The notes: a model not told the origin generated them from the sequence alone. A stretch of DNA of 36,367 bases from an uncultured Verrucomicrobia subdivision 3 bacterium (GCA_903820285.1 CAIJGS010000236.1:1-36367); one strand, 5' to 3'; shown: positions 8,376 through 16,790, numbered from the stretch's first letter. Numbers and translations: made by a program.

Positions 8376-9086
8376 TTAGCGGTTCGAGCTGTTCAGCCGG
8401 CTGAGCAGGCGGAGCAGTTCCAGATACAGCCAGACAAGGGTGATCAGCAGGCCCATGGCGCAATACCATTCCATAAACTTGGGCCGCTGCGCCCGCACGC
8501 CGTCTTCGATCAACCGGAAATCAATCAGCAGGTTTGCCGCCGCAATGCCGGTGGTGACCAGGCTGATGCCAATCCCCAACAGTCCGCCCTGATGAATAAA
8601 CGGCAGGTGCACACCAAACAGCGTGAGCACCATCTGCACCAGATAAACCACCGCCACCGCCGCCGTGGCTGCCACAATGCCCGTCACCAGCCCATCAGTT
8701 ACGCGGATAATCCGCGTGGCGTACAGGCCCAGCAGCACGAAGAGCACGGCCGCCGTCAACATGCCCGCGTTGAGCGCGATGCCGGGATATCTGGCATTGT
8801 AAAACAGCGCGATGCCGCCCAGCACCAGACCTTCCAGCACGGCATAAACCGGTGCGAGCACCGGCGTCCATTCCGCCTTGTACATGCCGATCATGGCAAT
8901 GATGAAGCCGCCCAGGGCCGCTCCAAGGATCGCGCCGCCATCAAAAGCATGCGTCCAGGCATAATCGCCAGCCAGAATACAGATGACCAGCAGCACGCCG
9001 GTCCGGTTGATCGTGCCTTCCAGGGTCATGGGCCGGCTGACTTCCCGCACTTCGTCCAGACCCCGCGTTAAAAATGGATTGCTCAT
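8376..9086 (-). CDS. Bax inhibitor-1/YccA-like integral membrane protein
   Basis: The ATG at 9086 gives 236 residues starting MSNPFLTRGLDEV; a longer frame to 9155 would add 23 residues with no family character. The protein opens with a short polar region containing MTLEGTINRTGVLL, a pattern typical of the bacterial Bax-inhibitor-1-like group. Seven hydrophobic helices follow, separated by short loops such as YKAEWTPVLAPVYAVLEG and NARYPGIALNAG. The penultimate segment FRLIEDGVR precedes a last helix with MEWYCAMGLLITLVWLYLE. Characterised relatives are pH-sensitive membrane channels or protease modulators; a precise role here is not known. It ends at a likely terminator and converges with hflX. 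Confidence 0.85.
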   Translation of the reverse strand: MSNPFLTRGLDEVREVSRPMTLEGTINRTGVLLVICILAGDYAWTHAFDGGAILGAALGGFIIAMIGMYKAEWTPVLAPVYAVLEGLVLGGIALFYNARYPGIALNAGMLTAAVLFVLLGLYATRIIRVTDGLVTGIVAATAAVAVVYLVQMVLTLFGVHLPFIHQGGLLGIGISLVTTGIAAANLLIDFRLIEDGVRAQRPKFMEWYCAMGLLITLVWLYLELLRLLSRLNSSNR

Positions 9087-9184
9087 AAATGTTTTAAAAC
9101 AGTTGGTTGTCGCCTCACCCAGAAGCGAGGGAAATGATAGCCTAAGATTCGCCACATTTCAACTATGTCCGGACCGCTGACCGG

Positions 9185-9219
9185 CCGGCGCGGTGGCTGT
9201 CCCGGTTCATCACCGCCGG
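9185..9219 (-). other. GC-rich hairpin at the end of the glycosidase gene
   Basis: CCGGCGCGGTG (9185-9195) and CACCGCCGG (9211-9219) pair with a 2-nt bulge, just at the glycosidase stop. No T-run follows on the minus strand. It could be a processed 3' hairpin or a weak terminator. Confidence 0.3.
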
Positions 9220-12120
9220 CTATTTGCCGGTGGCGGCCGATCCCAGCACGTTGAATTCGCGATAAACATTGAAGCCCGCCGGCCCGGACTGAAATTCAAA
9301 ACGGACCGCCACTACGCCCTCCGCCTTCACCGGCAGGCGCGCTTCCGTTTCACCACCGGTTGATTTGCGGGTCACGCTGTCCAGGGGAACAAATTTGGCC
9401 GGCGCAGCGGCATACGCGACCAGTACCGTGTAGTTCTGGCCGGCCCGGTCATCCGGATGAGCCGCGAAACTGCGGATTTCCGTCAGATCGCATGGCTGCT
9501 TGAAATGGAAGACCAGCCAGTCCCCGCCGCCGTAGCCGCGAAAGGTCTTGCCATCATCCAGCGTTTCCCGGCCGCCAGAACCGTTGCGCAGGGTGCCGTT
9601 GAACAACGCGCCGGGATTCGCCGCCCCACCCGTGTGACTGCAATGATCCTCGGCTTGCGCCAGCATGCCATGCAGCAGGTCATCTTTCACCACCTCCGCC
9701 TCCAAGCCGGGCGCAGCGTCATCCCGCGTGGCGGTGGGCAGCGGGTTCAATTTTCCCGCCACCACAAAATGGTGCCGGCCTGGGGCGACCTGCTCAACAG
9801 ATCCCGCCGCGCGGCCATCCAGAGTGATGACGGGCTGTTCAAAACGGGCCAGCGGCAACACCACCTCCGCCGTGGTCTCCGCCGGTACCGTCACTTCCAG
9901 ATCCAGCTGATTGGTTCCCAGTTTCCAGGCCACCACCACCTCCCCATGCGGCGTCGGCACGCGACCCTGGGCCCATTGCAAATCGCAGAGGGTCGGCCGG
10001 ATCAAAATGCTTTTAAAGCCCGGGGAAGCCGGGGTAACACCCAGGATGCGGGCGGACATCTGCACCAGCGGCGTGGCCCCCCAGCCGTGGCTCAAATCCC
10101 CGCTCGCCCACATTTCGCGGAAAGATTGGGTTTCAGGCACAATCTGCCAGCGCCGCAACAGGGCCGTGCCGCACGCATCAAACAGGCCGGCATGATCGAT
10201 CGCCGGAAACACCCAGTGCATGAACCATGGCTGCACGTTTAGCGGCTTTTCCAACAAGGTCTTTTGCACAATTGCCGGCTGCTGTGCCGCTGGTGCCAGG
10301 TTATATAACACGGCCAGCAAATTCACGTGCGGACTGAATGTCTCGATATCCTTGTCCGCCGGCAGCCACCGGCTGGGTTTCACATGCGTCTGGAACGGCC
10401 TGCCATCGCGGTAAAGACCTTTGTCTGCCACCCAGAGTTCGCGGTTGAAAGCCGCCGACAATTCGCGCCGCCAAGCGTTGTATTGCTCCACCCGTTGCGT
10501 ATCGCCATTCAAGGCCGCCACCCGCACGCCCAGCTCCAGTCCGTGATAATAAAGTGCCGTAAGATAGCCCTGCCCGATCACTGCGGGCGGATGATGGCAC
10601 GGTATGCCAGCGATGTTCACCCAGTCCATGAACATGTAATTCGGCGCTTCGGATACAATGCCGTTCGTGCCGCGCCAGCTGGCATAGGTATCCAGCAAAC
10701 CGTGAACATAGGGCGTCAGCTCCCGCACCAGGGATTCATCGCCGGTGTAGTCATAATAATCCATCAGCATTTGCAGCCAGGCGATGGAATAGCTCGTATG
10801 AAAATTGTGGTAATGTTCATCCTGCAGCAGCCAGGCAAATTTCCGGAGATCCTGCCGCGCCAGCCAGGGCTGGGCAAAGGCGTAGTGATTTACCATGGAC
10901 TCGATTACGTAGTCGCCCGCGTCGCTGATCGGCTCCTGATGACCCGGCGAGTCCAGGTGATGCGTCTGCAAACAGATCTGCACCGCCCAGCGCGACACGT
11001 CCCAGAGCCGGTTTAATTTCTCATCATTGCACGCAAACTCGCCCCGGTAGGCCAGCGGCTGGGACGTGAAATTCGCGCCCACATCCACGATTTCCACCGG
11101 CGACGTGACATTCTTCAAATCAAACGTCAGCGACGGCGCAATCTCCGTCAGGAATGGAAATTCAAAGCGCAGCTCCCGGCCGTCGAGCTTCACCCGGTTT
11201 TCGCTGTGCGCCTTGAAACTCAGTTCCGCCCCCGCCCCGCCCCGCACCACCAGCGTGGGATAGGCGCTCAGCACCCGGTCAAAAACCACCTTGAAGCTGC
11301 CATCGTTCGTAAAGACCCGGCTGGCCGGCAACCCTTCGATCCGCGCCACCGGATAACGCGTTTCCAGCAGCGGCGGTATTTCAGAAGGTATGAGCGTTTC
11401 CCAAACATCCGGCACTTCCAGACTGTTCGGCCAGCAGGAATCATCAAATCCGGACTGTCGCCAGCCGGCGGGTTCCTTGGCGGCATCATAGGTGGTGGAC
11501 CGTGGAAACTGCCACGCCGGCAAGGCGTGCCAGGTCGGATCCGACGTCACCGTCGTCACCCGTCCGTCCGCCCCGGTAATGGCCGCTTCAAACAAAAAAC
11601 CGGCGTGCCCGCGGGAAACCGTAAAACTGTTGGGCGTCTGGCTGAACACCTCCGCGGCAATCACATTGGTACCGGCCGTAAAATAAGCCGCCAAATCACG
11701 CGCATCATAAAACCATCGGTGGGTGCTCCCGCCCTGATAATCCCGGCCGATGTCCACCGGCCCGCGCGAAGCCAGCCGGCCATTGATGTACAACCGGTAC
11801 TTCATGTCCGCCGTCAGCCAGGCCGACACCGATTGCGGTGCCGTGGCCAGGGTGATTTCCTTCCGAAACATGGCCGCCGCCGGACCTGGGGTGGCGGTGG
11901 TCTCACTGGCCGACCAGATCCAGTGGGCCGACCATGGCGCCGGTTTCACCACGTCGTTCTGAAATTGATAATTGCGCGCCTGAACGCCTTGATCATCCAC
12001 TGTCACTGTCATGCCGGGATAATTCACCGGGCCGCGCGGATCAACGTCTTGCGCGGACAACCGATAACACATCGTCCACCCGGCCATCATGGCCATTAGT
12101 ATGGGTTTCAAAAAATTCAC
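9220..12120 (-). CDS. Secreted GH78-like alpha-L-rhamnosidase-type glycosidase
   Basis: 966 residues from a GTG at 12120 that gives a good signal peptide (hydrophobic stretch then LSAQ|D). An ATG at 12096 would shorten it. Order: signal peptide, Bacteroidetes/GH78-like N-terminal beta domains (residues ~60-350, with MKYRLYINGRLASRGPVD), an (alpha/alpha)6 barrel (~370-720), a C-terminal beta domain, and an extra ~150-residue galactose-binding-like domain. The barrel motif HHLDSPGHQEPISDAGDY carries Asp390, Glu396 and Asp403, matching the catalytic Asp...Glu...Asp pattern of GH78 with one extra residue. FREMW...SHGWGATP later supplies the expected acidic residue and signature. The family removes alpha-L-rhamnose from plant or bacterial glycans outside the cell. 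Because the motif is not canonical (DSPGHQE instead of DCPxRE), the true substrate may differ. A good promoter precedes it. Confidence 0.82.
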   Translation of the reverse strand: MNFLKPILMAMMAGWTMCYRLSAQDVDPRGPVNYPGMTVTVDDQGVQARNYQFQNDVVKPAPWSAHWIWSASETTATPGPAAAMFRKEITLATAPQSVSAWLTADMKYRLYINGRLASRGPVDIGRDYQGGSTHRWFYDARDLAAYFTAGTNVIAAEVFSQTPNSFTVSRGHAGFLFEAAITGADGRVTTVTSDPTWHALPAWQFPRSTTYDAAKEPAGWRQSGFDDSCWPNSLEVPDVWETLIPSEIPPLLETRYPVARIEGLPASRVFTNDGSFKVVFDRVLSAYPTLVVRGGAGAELSFKAHSENRVKLDGRELRFEFPFLTEIAPSLTFDLKNVTSPVEIVDVGANFTSQPLAYRGEFACNDEKLNRLWDVSRWAVQICLQTHHLDSPGHQEPISDAGDYVIESMVNHYAFAQPWLARQDLRKFAWLLQDEHYHNFHTSYSIAWLQMLMDYYDYTGDESLVRELTPYVHGLLDTYASWRGTNGIVSEAPNYMFMDWVNIAGIPCHHPPAVIGQGYLTALYYHGLELGVRVAALNGDTQRVEQYNAWRRELSAAFNRELWVADKGLYRDGRPFQTHVKPSRWLPADKDIETFSPHVNLLAVLYNLAPAAQQPAIVQKTLLEKPLNVQPWFMHWVFPAIDHAGLFDACGTALLRRWQIVPETQSFREMWASGDLSHGWGATPLVQMSARILGVTPASPGFKSILIRPTLCDLQWAQGRVPTPHGEVVVAWKLGTNQLDLEVTVPAETTAEVVLPLARFEQPVITLDGRAAGSVEQVAPGRHHFVVAGKLNPLPTATRDDAAPGLEAEVVKDDLLHGMLAQAEDHCSHTGGAANPGALFNGTLRNGSGGRETLDDGKTFRGYGGGDWLVFHFKQPCDLTEIRSFAAHPDDRAGQNYTVLVAYAAAPAKFVPLDSVTRKSTGGETEARLPVKAEGVVAVRFEFQSGPAGFNVYREFNVLGSAATGK

Positions 12121-12136
12121 GGGAAGCTGGCCTGCC

Positions 12137-12165
12137 AGTATGACTCATCCGGTGCGGATTGACAA
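12137..12165 (-). promoter_or_regulatory. Sigma70-like promoter of the GH78-like gene
   Basis: On the minus strand there is a -35 TTGTCA (plus 12160-12165), exactly 17 nt of spacer, and a -10 CATACT (plus 12137-12142). The predicted transcript would start near 12130, just upstream of the GTG at 12120. Confidence 0.55.
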
Positions 12166-12482
12166 TTTTCAATTGGCGGAATTTATGGGAAAACCCGTGG
12201 TACCATCCGGGATCTCGCCATCTGGGTGGCCCCGCTTTTGAACAGAATGAAGTTTGTGAAAGCGTGCGCCAAGCTCCCGCACTGCCAAAGGGAAACGGCG
12301 CGCCGTTTGCTGATCATTTTCAAGTGCAAGAGGACGGCAAAAAGAGGAGAACGATTCCCCCCTGCTGTTCCAGCCTGATTGGATTTCCGCCTTTGGGATA
12401 CGTTGCCGGCGAAGGTTGTCGCGACCCGGCCAGATTGCATCCTTGAAAACAATCCAAACAGATCCTTCAACTGCCGAACCGA
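12166..12482. other. Intergenic stretch without recognisable gene
   Basis: About 315 nt between the GH78-like promoter and the next minus-strand stop. Short open frames exist on both strands but their translations show no low-cost family resemblance, no start signals and no good codon pattern. I see no terminator with a T-run for either neighbour. Confidence 0.4.
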
Positions 12483-13274
12483 TTACCTTCCCGGCTGCGG
12501 CGGCGACGGTTGCTGCGCCTGATCACCCAATAATTGCTGCGTCAACGGCGTCGGCGGCAGGATCATTGCCGCCGGCGTGTTTTGATTGATAAAGTCGGCG
12601 CGTTGCTTTTCCATCATGATCACTTGGGCTTCGGGCGTCAGCTGAACATTCTCACCCTGACCGGATGGCCCTCCCATCCCCATGGTGGGATTACCCTGCG
12701 GATTTTGATTATTGCTGGGAACTCCCATGCCCATGCCAGGAGCCGGTCGACGACCCGGGAAAAATCCGGGGGCGCGCATGCCGCCACCGGGAGCGCCAGC
12801 CGGGCCGGCGGGACCGCCTGGACCACCGGGCCCGGCCGCCGGACCGGTCAACGTCGGCGGGGGTGCCAGCGGAATTTCCTGCGTGGTTCCATGATTGTTG
12901 AAAGTGATCGTAACGGGATCGGCCGTGTCGTTAATTTTAACAACCTCAACGTCATCCTGGGAATCACCCTGCGACATCGTATAAGCCGTTTCCTTGCCGG
13001 GTGGCTCGCCCGGCTTGTTGATCGGTGCCACCTTGAAGAGAACCTGAAGCATGCCGAACATTTTCATGGTACCGTTCACGGTAATTTTTGGCGGTGGATC
13101 TTTCGGCACTTCCGGCGGCGGGGCTGGCGGCGGCGGGGGCACCAGACCAAATACATTCCGGGCCACAATGCCCGCGTAGGGATTGTCGGGCGACGCCTTG
13201 TCCTGTGCCAGCACCACCAGGCTGCAAGCCAAGCTGCCGACGAGACACACGGACATTTTTCCGAACCGCTTCAT
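12483..13274 (-). CDS. Secreted protein with GspC/PilP-like beta domain and Gly/Pro-rich tail
   Basis: The ATG at 13274 gives 263 residues starting MKRFGKMSVCLVGS, a signal peptide ending about LAQ|D; a longer frame to 13358 has no support. After DNPYAGIVARNVFGL comes a Pro-rich linker (VPPPPPAPPP). A ~90-residue segment (KITVNGTMKMFGMLQVLFKV ... MSQGDSQDDVEVVKINDTADPVTITFNNHG) follows, with the pattern of the homology-region domain of GspC or PilP: a small beta sheet linking inner-membrane and outer-membrane parts of secretion or pilus machines. The tail is collagen-like, rich in Gly-Pro and Met-Gly, then Gln/Pro-rich. No other secretion genes lie nearby. The relation to GspC/PilP is my inference from pattern; cellular role unknown. 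Confidence 0.6.
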   Translation of the reverse strand: MKRFGKMSVCLVGSLACSLVVLAQDKASPDNPYAGIVARNVFGLVPPPPPAPPPEVPKDPPPKITVNGTMKMFGMLQVLFKVAPINKPGEPPGKETAYTMSQGDSQDDVEVVKINDTADPVTITFNNHGTTQEIPLAPPPTLTGPAAGPGGPGGPAGPAGAPGGGMRAPGFFPGRRPAPGMGMGVPSNNQNPQGNPTMGMGGPSGQGENVQLTPEAQVIMMEKQRADFINQNTPAAMILPPTPLTQQLLGDQAQQPSPPQPGR

Positions 13275-13280
13275 ATGAAA

Positions 13281-13309
13281 AATATAACTGATAGGTAAAT
13301 AAACACCAA
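13281..13309 (-). promoter_or_regulatory. Candidate promoter of the GspC/PilP-like gene
   Basis: Minus-strand -10 TATATT (plus 13281-13286), 17-nt spacer, weak -35 TTGGTG (plus 13304-13309). It ends 6 nt before the proposed ATG, so the transcript would be nearly leaderless or the true start would be the ATG at 13256. Confidence 0.3.
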
Positions 13310-13332
13310 CTGCCTTTTTTGGTTGCGAAAAA

Positions 13333-13490
13333 AACCGCGAATCAACACGAGATGACACGAATCCCAGCCTCCGGAGGCGATCTTCCCTGTGAAATGAACT
13401 GGTTACCCACCTGTTTGGGAATGCCTTCTGCCGCCCGTCAAATACCCCTCCCCCCTCCTTATTCGTGTTCCTTGGTGTCCATTAGTGGTT
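13333..13490. repeat. Imperfect inverted repeat, 30-nt arms
   Basis: Positions 13333-13362 and the reverse complement of 13461-13490 match at 22 of 30 positions, including identical ends (AACC ... ACACGAAT). The arms enclose about 100 nt with no gene. This has the look of a small extragenic mobile or palindromic element. Confidence 0.4.
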
Positions 13491-13507
13491 ACCCCCTTTC
13501 CGGCCAT

Positions 13508-13540
13508 AAAAAAACTGCCGCGGAAAAATTCCGCGGCAGT
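13508..13540 (-). terminator. Rho-independent terminator of ilvNC
   Basis: Read on the minus strand, a perfect 12-bp stem ACTGCCGCGGAA/TTCCGCGGCAGT (plus 13529-13540 and 13514-13525) with a 3-nt loop is followed directly by a run of T (plus 13508-13513). It lies 27 nt past the ilvC stop. Confidence 0.92.
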
Positions 13541-13567
13541 TCATGAGAGTTATGCTACGGCCAAGGC

Positions 13568-14590
13568 TCAGTAAGCCGCCTGGGCGCCCTTGATGGAGCG
13601 CTTCTGCATCCACGGCATGAGCGCGCGGAGCTTGGCACCGGTCTTTTCAATCGGGTGGTTTTCACCCTTCTTGAGCAGCGCGTTGTATTTCTTGTAGCCG
13701 GTCTGGTATTCCTTCACCCATTCCTTGGCAAACTTGCCGGACTGGATGTCCTTGAGCGCGGCCTTCATGCGTTTCTTGACGCTGGCGTCAATGATCTTCG
13801 GGCCCACCGTCACGTCGCCCCACTTGGCGGTTTCGGAGATCGAGAAGCGCATGCCGCTGATGCCCGCTTCGTTCATCAGGTCAACGATCAGCTTCAGCTC
13901 GTGCAAACATTCGAAATAGGCCATCTCGGGGGAGTAGCCGGCTTCGACCAGGGTTTCGAAACCATACTGCACCAGCGCGCTGGCGCCACCGCAGAGAACG
14001 GTCTGTTCGCCGAACAGATCGGTTTCGGTTTCTTCCTTGAAATCGGTTTCGATGACACCCGCGCGGGTGCCGCCGATGCCCTTGGCCCAGGCGAGCGCGA
14101 TCTTCTTCGCATCCTTGCCGGGGTTCTGGTACACGGCGATCAGGCTCGGCACGCCCTTGCCTTCGGTGTACTGGCGGCGGACGATGTGGCCCGGGCCCTT
14201 GGGGGCTACCATGATCACGTTCACGTTCTTCGGCGGCACGATGGTCTTGAAATGAATCGAGAAACCGTGCGAGAACACCAGGGTCTTGCCCTTGGCCAGA
14301 TTCGGTTCGATATCCTTGATGAACGCGGCGGCCTGCTTGGTGTCGGGCAGCGCAACCATGATGACGTCGGCGCGTTTCACCGCTTCGGCGGTGGTGAATA
14401 CTTCAAAACCTTTTTCCTGGGCGACCGGGATGGACTTGCTGCCTTCATACAGGCCAATGATGACCTTGAGGCCGCTTTCCTTGAGGTTAAGCGCGTGCGC
14501 GTGGCCCTGGGAGCCAAAGCCGAGCACGGCGAGGGTTTTGTTTTTCAACACGCCGAGGTCGGCGTCTTTGTCGGTATAGACTTTTGCCAT
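13568..14590 (-). CDS. ilvC: Ketol-acid reductoisomerase
   Basis: 340 residues, the length of class I (short-form) enzymes. The Rossmann motif [10 protein letters not shown] has Gly24, Gly26 and Gly29. The NADPH-loop region follows (GLYEGSKS), then [21 protein letters not shown] and the helical KARI C-domain with [15 protein letters not shown], which supplies Mg-binding acidic residues. The enzyme converts 2-acetolactate to dihydroxyisovalerate, and the 2-ethyl homologue for isoleucine, in branched-chain amino acid synthesis in the cytoplasm. It is the second gene after ilvN, 54 nt downstream, and ends at a strong terminator, so ilvN-ilvC form one transcript. The large acetolactate synthase subunit gene is not in the window. 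Confidence 0.98.
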   Translation of the reverse strand: MAKVYTDKDADLGVLKNKTLAVLGFGSQGHAHALNLKESGLKVIIGLYEGSKSIPVAQEKGFEVFTTAEAVKRADVIMVALPDTKQAAAFIKDIEPNLAKGKTLVFSHGFSIHFKTIVPPKNVNVIMVAPKGPGHIVRRQYTEGKGVPSLIAVYQNPGKDAKKIALAWAKGIGGTRAGVIETDFKEETETDLFGEQTVLCGGASALVQYGFETLVEAGYSPEMAYFECLHELKLIVDLMNEAGISGMRFSISETAKWGDVTVGPKIIDASVKKRMKAALKDIQSGKFAKEWVKEYQTGYKKYNALLKKGENHPIEKTGAKLRALMPWMQKRSIKGAQAAY

Positions 14591-14644
14591 AAAATAATGA
14601 TTAAGTTGGTTACTGTTTTAAAATAAATGTTTTGCTGCGGCTCG

Positions 14645-15118
14645 TCACTTGCGGGGCAGCGCCACTTTGCCGGTGCGGGTGATTTCCTGCACGCCGAAGG
14701 AATTCATCAGATTGATGAACTTCTCCACTTTGCTCTCATTGCCGGTCACTTCAATGGTCAGCGATTTCGGCTGCACGTCCACGATTTTGGCGCGGAAGAT
14801 GTCGGTGATCTGCATCACTTCGGCGCGGGACTTGGAGTCCACGCCCACCTTGACCAATACCAGTTCACGATCCACGGCCTCGCCGGCGAGGAAATCCTCC
14901 ACCTTGATCACGTCGGGCAGCTTGTTGAGCTGCTTGATGATCTGCTCGATGGTCGATTCGTCACCATGGGTGACAATCGTCATGCGCGAGAGTTGGGCAT
15001 CATGGGTCGGCCCGACATTGAGGGTGTCGATATTATAGCCGCGGCCGCTAAACAGTCCGGCCACGCGCGTGAGCACGCCGAACTTGTTCTCGACCAAAAC
15101 AGAAATGGTATGTCGCAT
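14645..15118 (-). CDS. ilvN: Acetolactate synthase small (regulatory) subunit
   Basis: 157 residues from the ATG at 15118 (MRHTISVLVENKFGVLTRVAGLF); a frame extension to 15154 would run into the promoter. An N-terminal ACT domain (about 2-75) with the valine-binding pattern GVLTRVAGLFSGRGYNIDTL is followed by the ALS small-subunit C-terminal domain (RAEVMQITDIFRAKIVDVQP...LTIEVTG). It binds and activates the catalytic subunit IlvB/IlvI and confers feedback inhibition by valine. Unusually, it heads the unit without the catalytic gene beside it, so the large subunit must be encoded elsewhere. No Shine-Dalgarno sequence is visible: a T-run abuts the ATG. Confidence 0.95.
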   Translation of the reverse strand: MRHTISVLVENKFGVLTRVAGLFSGRGYNIDTLNVGPTHDAQLSRMTIVTHGDESTIEQIIKQLNKLPDVIKVEDFLAGEAVDRELVLVKVGVDSKSRAEVMQITDIFRAKIVDVQPKSLTIEVTGNESKVEKFINLMNSFGVQEITRTGKVALPRK

Positions 15119-15144
15119 AAAAAAACCGTCAGGAACGGACGAAA

Positions 15145-15173
15145 ATTCTAGCAACCGGGAGGATGGGGGTCAA
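15145..15173 (-). promoter_or_regulatory. Sigma70-like promoter of ilvNC
   Basis: On the minus strand: -35 TTGACC (plus 15168-15173), exactly 17 nt spacer, -10 TAGAAT (plus 15145-15150), each one mismatch from consensus. The predicted start near 15138 leaves a ~20-nt leader whose CCGT...ACGG mini-stem is followed by seven T before the ATG. Confidence 0.7.
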
Positions 15174-15299
15174 TTTGCAAATGAACCGTTGTTTTGTGGG
15201 CAAACTCCGGTCCCGCAAGGCCGGCGACCAAATCTGCTTGGCCGCCACGCCGCCGATTGACCGGTTGCGATTGAACGCACTGTTTGATACCCTTAAATT

Positions 15300-16790
15300 G
15301 TGTTAAACGCGGCCCTATCCGAACCAGCCACCCGCCAGCGGCAGGGAGAACTAGGACAGTTCCTCACTCCCGCCCCGGTGGCTGATTTCATGGCCGCTTT
15401 GTTCGGACCGCTTCCCCGGACGGTTCGGTTGCTGGATGCCGGTGCCGGAGCCGGAGCCCTTACCCGAGCGTTTGTTTCTCGAATTTGCTCAAAAAAAGAC
15501 CAGGTCCGCGCGATCGAAGCAACGCTCTATGAAATTGACCCGCTGATTCATCCTGCCTTGGCTGAAGCCTTGGAGCAATGCGAGCGAATGTGCCTTGAGG
15601 CAGGGATTGATTTTGATTTCACGATTAAAGGTTCGGATTTTATTGAGGAAATGTCCGCCAGCCTGGCCGGTAGTTTGTTTGGGACCAAGCCCCCCACCTT
15701 CGATGCTGCCATCGTCAATCCGCCCTACCGCAAAATCAGTACCGGCTCGCCCGAGCGGCTCCATTTGCGTTCTGCCGGCATTGAAACCAGCAACCTCTAT
15801 GCGGGATTCATCTACCTCATCCACCGCTTGCTGGCTCCCGGCGGCCAGTTGGTGGCGATCACTCCGCGAAGCTTTTGCAACGGACCTTATTTCCGCCCTT
15901 TCCGCGAAAATCTTCTGGCCAGCCTGGCCATTCAGCAAATTCACGTTTTTGAATCGCGGACGGCAGCCTTCCGCAATGATGGCGTGTTGCAGGAAAACAT
16001 CATTTTCCATGCGATAAAAGGCCAGCCCCAGCCGGCCGAAGTGATTATTTCCAGCAGCAGTGGCAACCACGACGGGGCGGTTGCACAAGCATCCGTTGCC
16101 TACGCGGAGATTGTTCGTCCGAATGATGCTGGCAAATTCATACATATTCCTTCGGCTTCCCATCATACGGTAGCCAAGGAAACCATGGCCGGCCTGCACA
16201 CCAGCCTCGCCTCGCTTGGCCTCAGTGTATCCACCGGTCGCGTGGTCGATTTTCGGCTCAAATCCGCGTTGCGCCAGGAACCGGAGGCGGGAACGGTACC
16301 GCTGCTGTATCCGTGCCATTTCAATGGCGGCACCGTTCACTGGCCTAGAACAGACGCCCGCAAACCCAATGCCATTCTAAATAATGCGGAAACTCGCCCG
16401 TGGCTGGTAAAGTCGGGCTTGTATTTGCTCATCAAAAGATTCACCGCCAAAGAGGAACGCCGCCGCGTCGTCGCCTGCCTGTTCGATCCAGCGGAGGTCA
16501 TAGCCGAATGGGTTGGTTTTGAAAACCACCTGAATTATTTTCACGCCCACGGCCAGGGCTTGGAAAAAAACCTGGCCGTTGGCCTCTATGCCTTTCTAAA
16601 CTCGACCGTGGTCGACCAGTATTTCCGCCGTTTCAGCGGCCATACCCAAGTGAATGCCACGGACCTGCGGCAACTGGCTTATCCGGACCGTAAAACCTTG
16701 CTCGCGATCGGCGGTGAAATGAAACAACTGGATCAACCACAAAACGAGCTCGACCAGCTCGTGGAAAAGCATCTGCATGCCCGCCCATAA
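15300..16790 (+). CDS. Type II DNA adenine methyltransferase, PstI/BsuBI-like
   Basis: 496 residues from a GTG at 15300. The start is supported because GELGQFLTPAPVADFMA, the conserved lead-in of gamma-class N6-adenine methylases, begins at residue 16. SAM-binding motif I is DAGAGAG (46-52); catalytic motif IV is NPPY (140-143). The C-terminal half is the target-recognition part (e.g. NHLNYFHAHGQGLEKNL and YFRRFSGHTQVNATDLR). The endonuclease gene downstream overlaps it by 14 nt and belongs to the BsuBI/PstI family, which with this methylase class recognises CTGCAG. It would methylate adenine in that site to protect the host genome. Specificity is inferred from the partner; family and role are firm. 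Confidence 0.92.
   Translation: MLNAALSEPATRQRQGELGQFLTPAPVADFMAALFGPLPRTVRLLDAGAGAGALTRAFVSRICSKKDQVRAIEATLYEIDPLIHPALAEALEQCERMCLEAGIDFDFTIKGSDFIEEMSASLAGSLFGTKPPTFDAAIVNPPYRKISTGSPERLHLRSAGIETSNLYAGFIYLIHRLLAPGGQLVAITPRSFCNGPYFRPFRENLLASLAIQQIHVFESRTAAFRNDGVLQENIIFHAIKGQPQPAEVIISSSSGNHDGAVAQASVAYAEIVRPNDAGKFIHIPSASHHTVAKETMAGLHTSLASLGLSVSTGRVVDFRLKSALRQEPEAGTVPLLYPCHFNGGTVHWPRTDARKPNAILNNAETRPWLVKSGLYLLIKRFTAKEERRRVVACLFDPAEVIAEWVGFENHLNYFHAHGQGLEKNLAVGLYAFLNSTVVDQYFRRFSGHTQVNATDLRQLAYPDRKTLLAIGGEMKQLDQPQNELDQLVEKHLHARP

Noticed and set aside
12183-12470. 95-codon minus-strand frame between the GH78-like and GspC/PilP-like genes
   Set aside because: No recognisable motif or start signal; composition unlike the neighbouring genes.
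15294-15299. TAAATT as -10 of the methylase gene with TTGAAC at -35
   Set aside because: It abuts the GTG start, so transcription would begin inside the gene and lose the conserved N-terminus.
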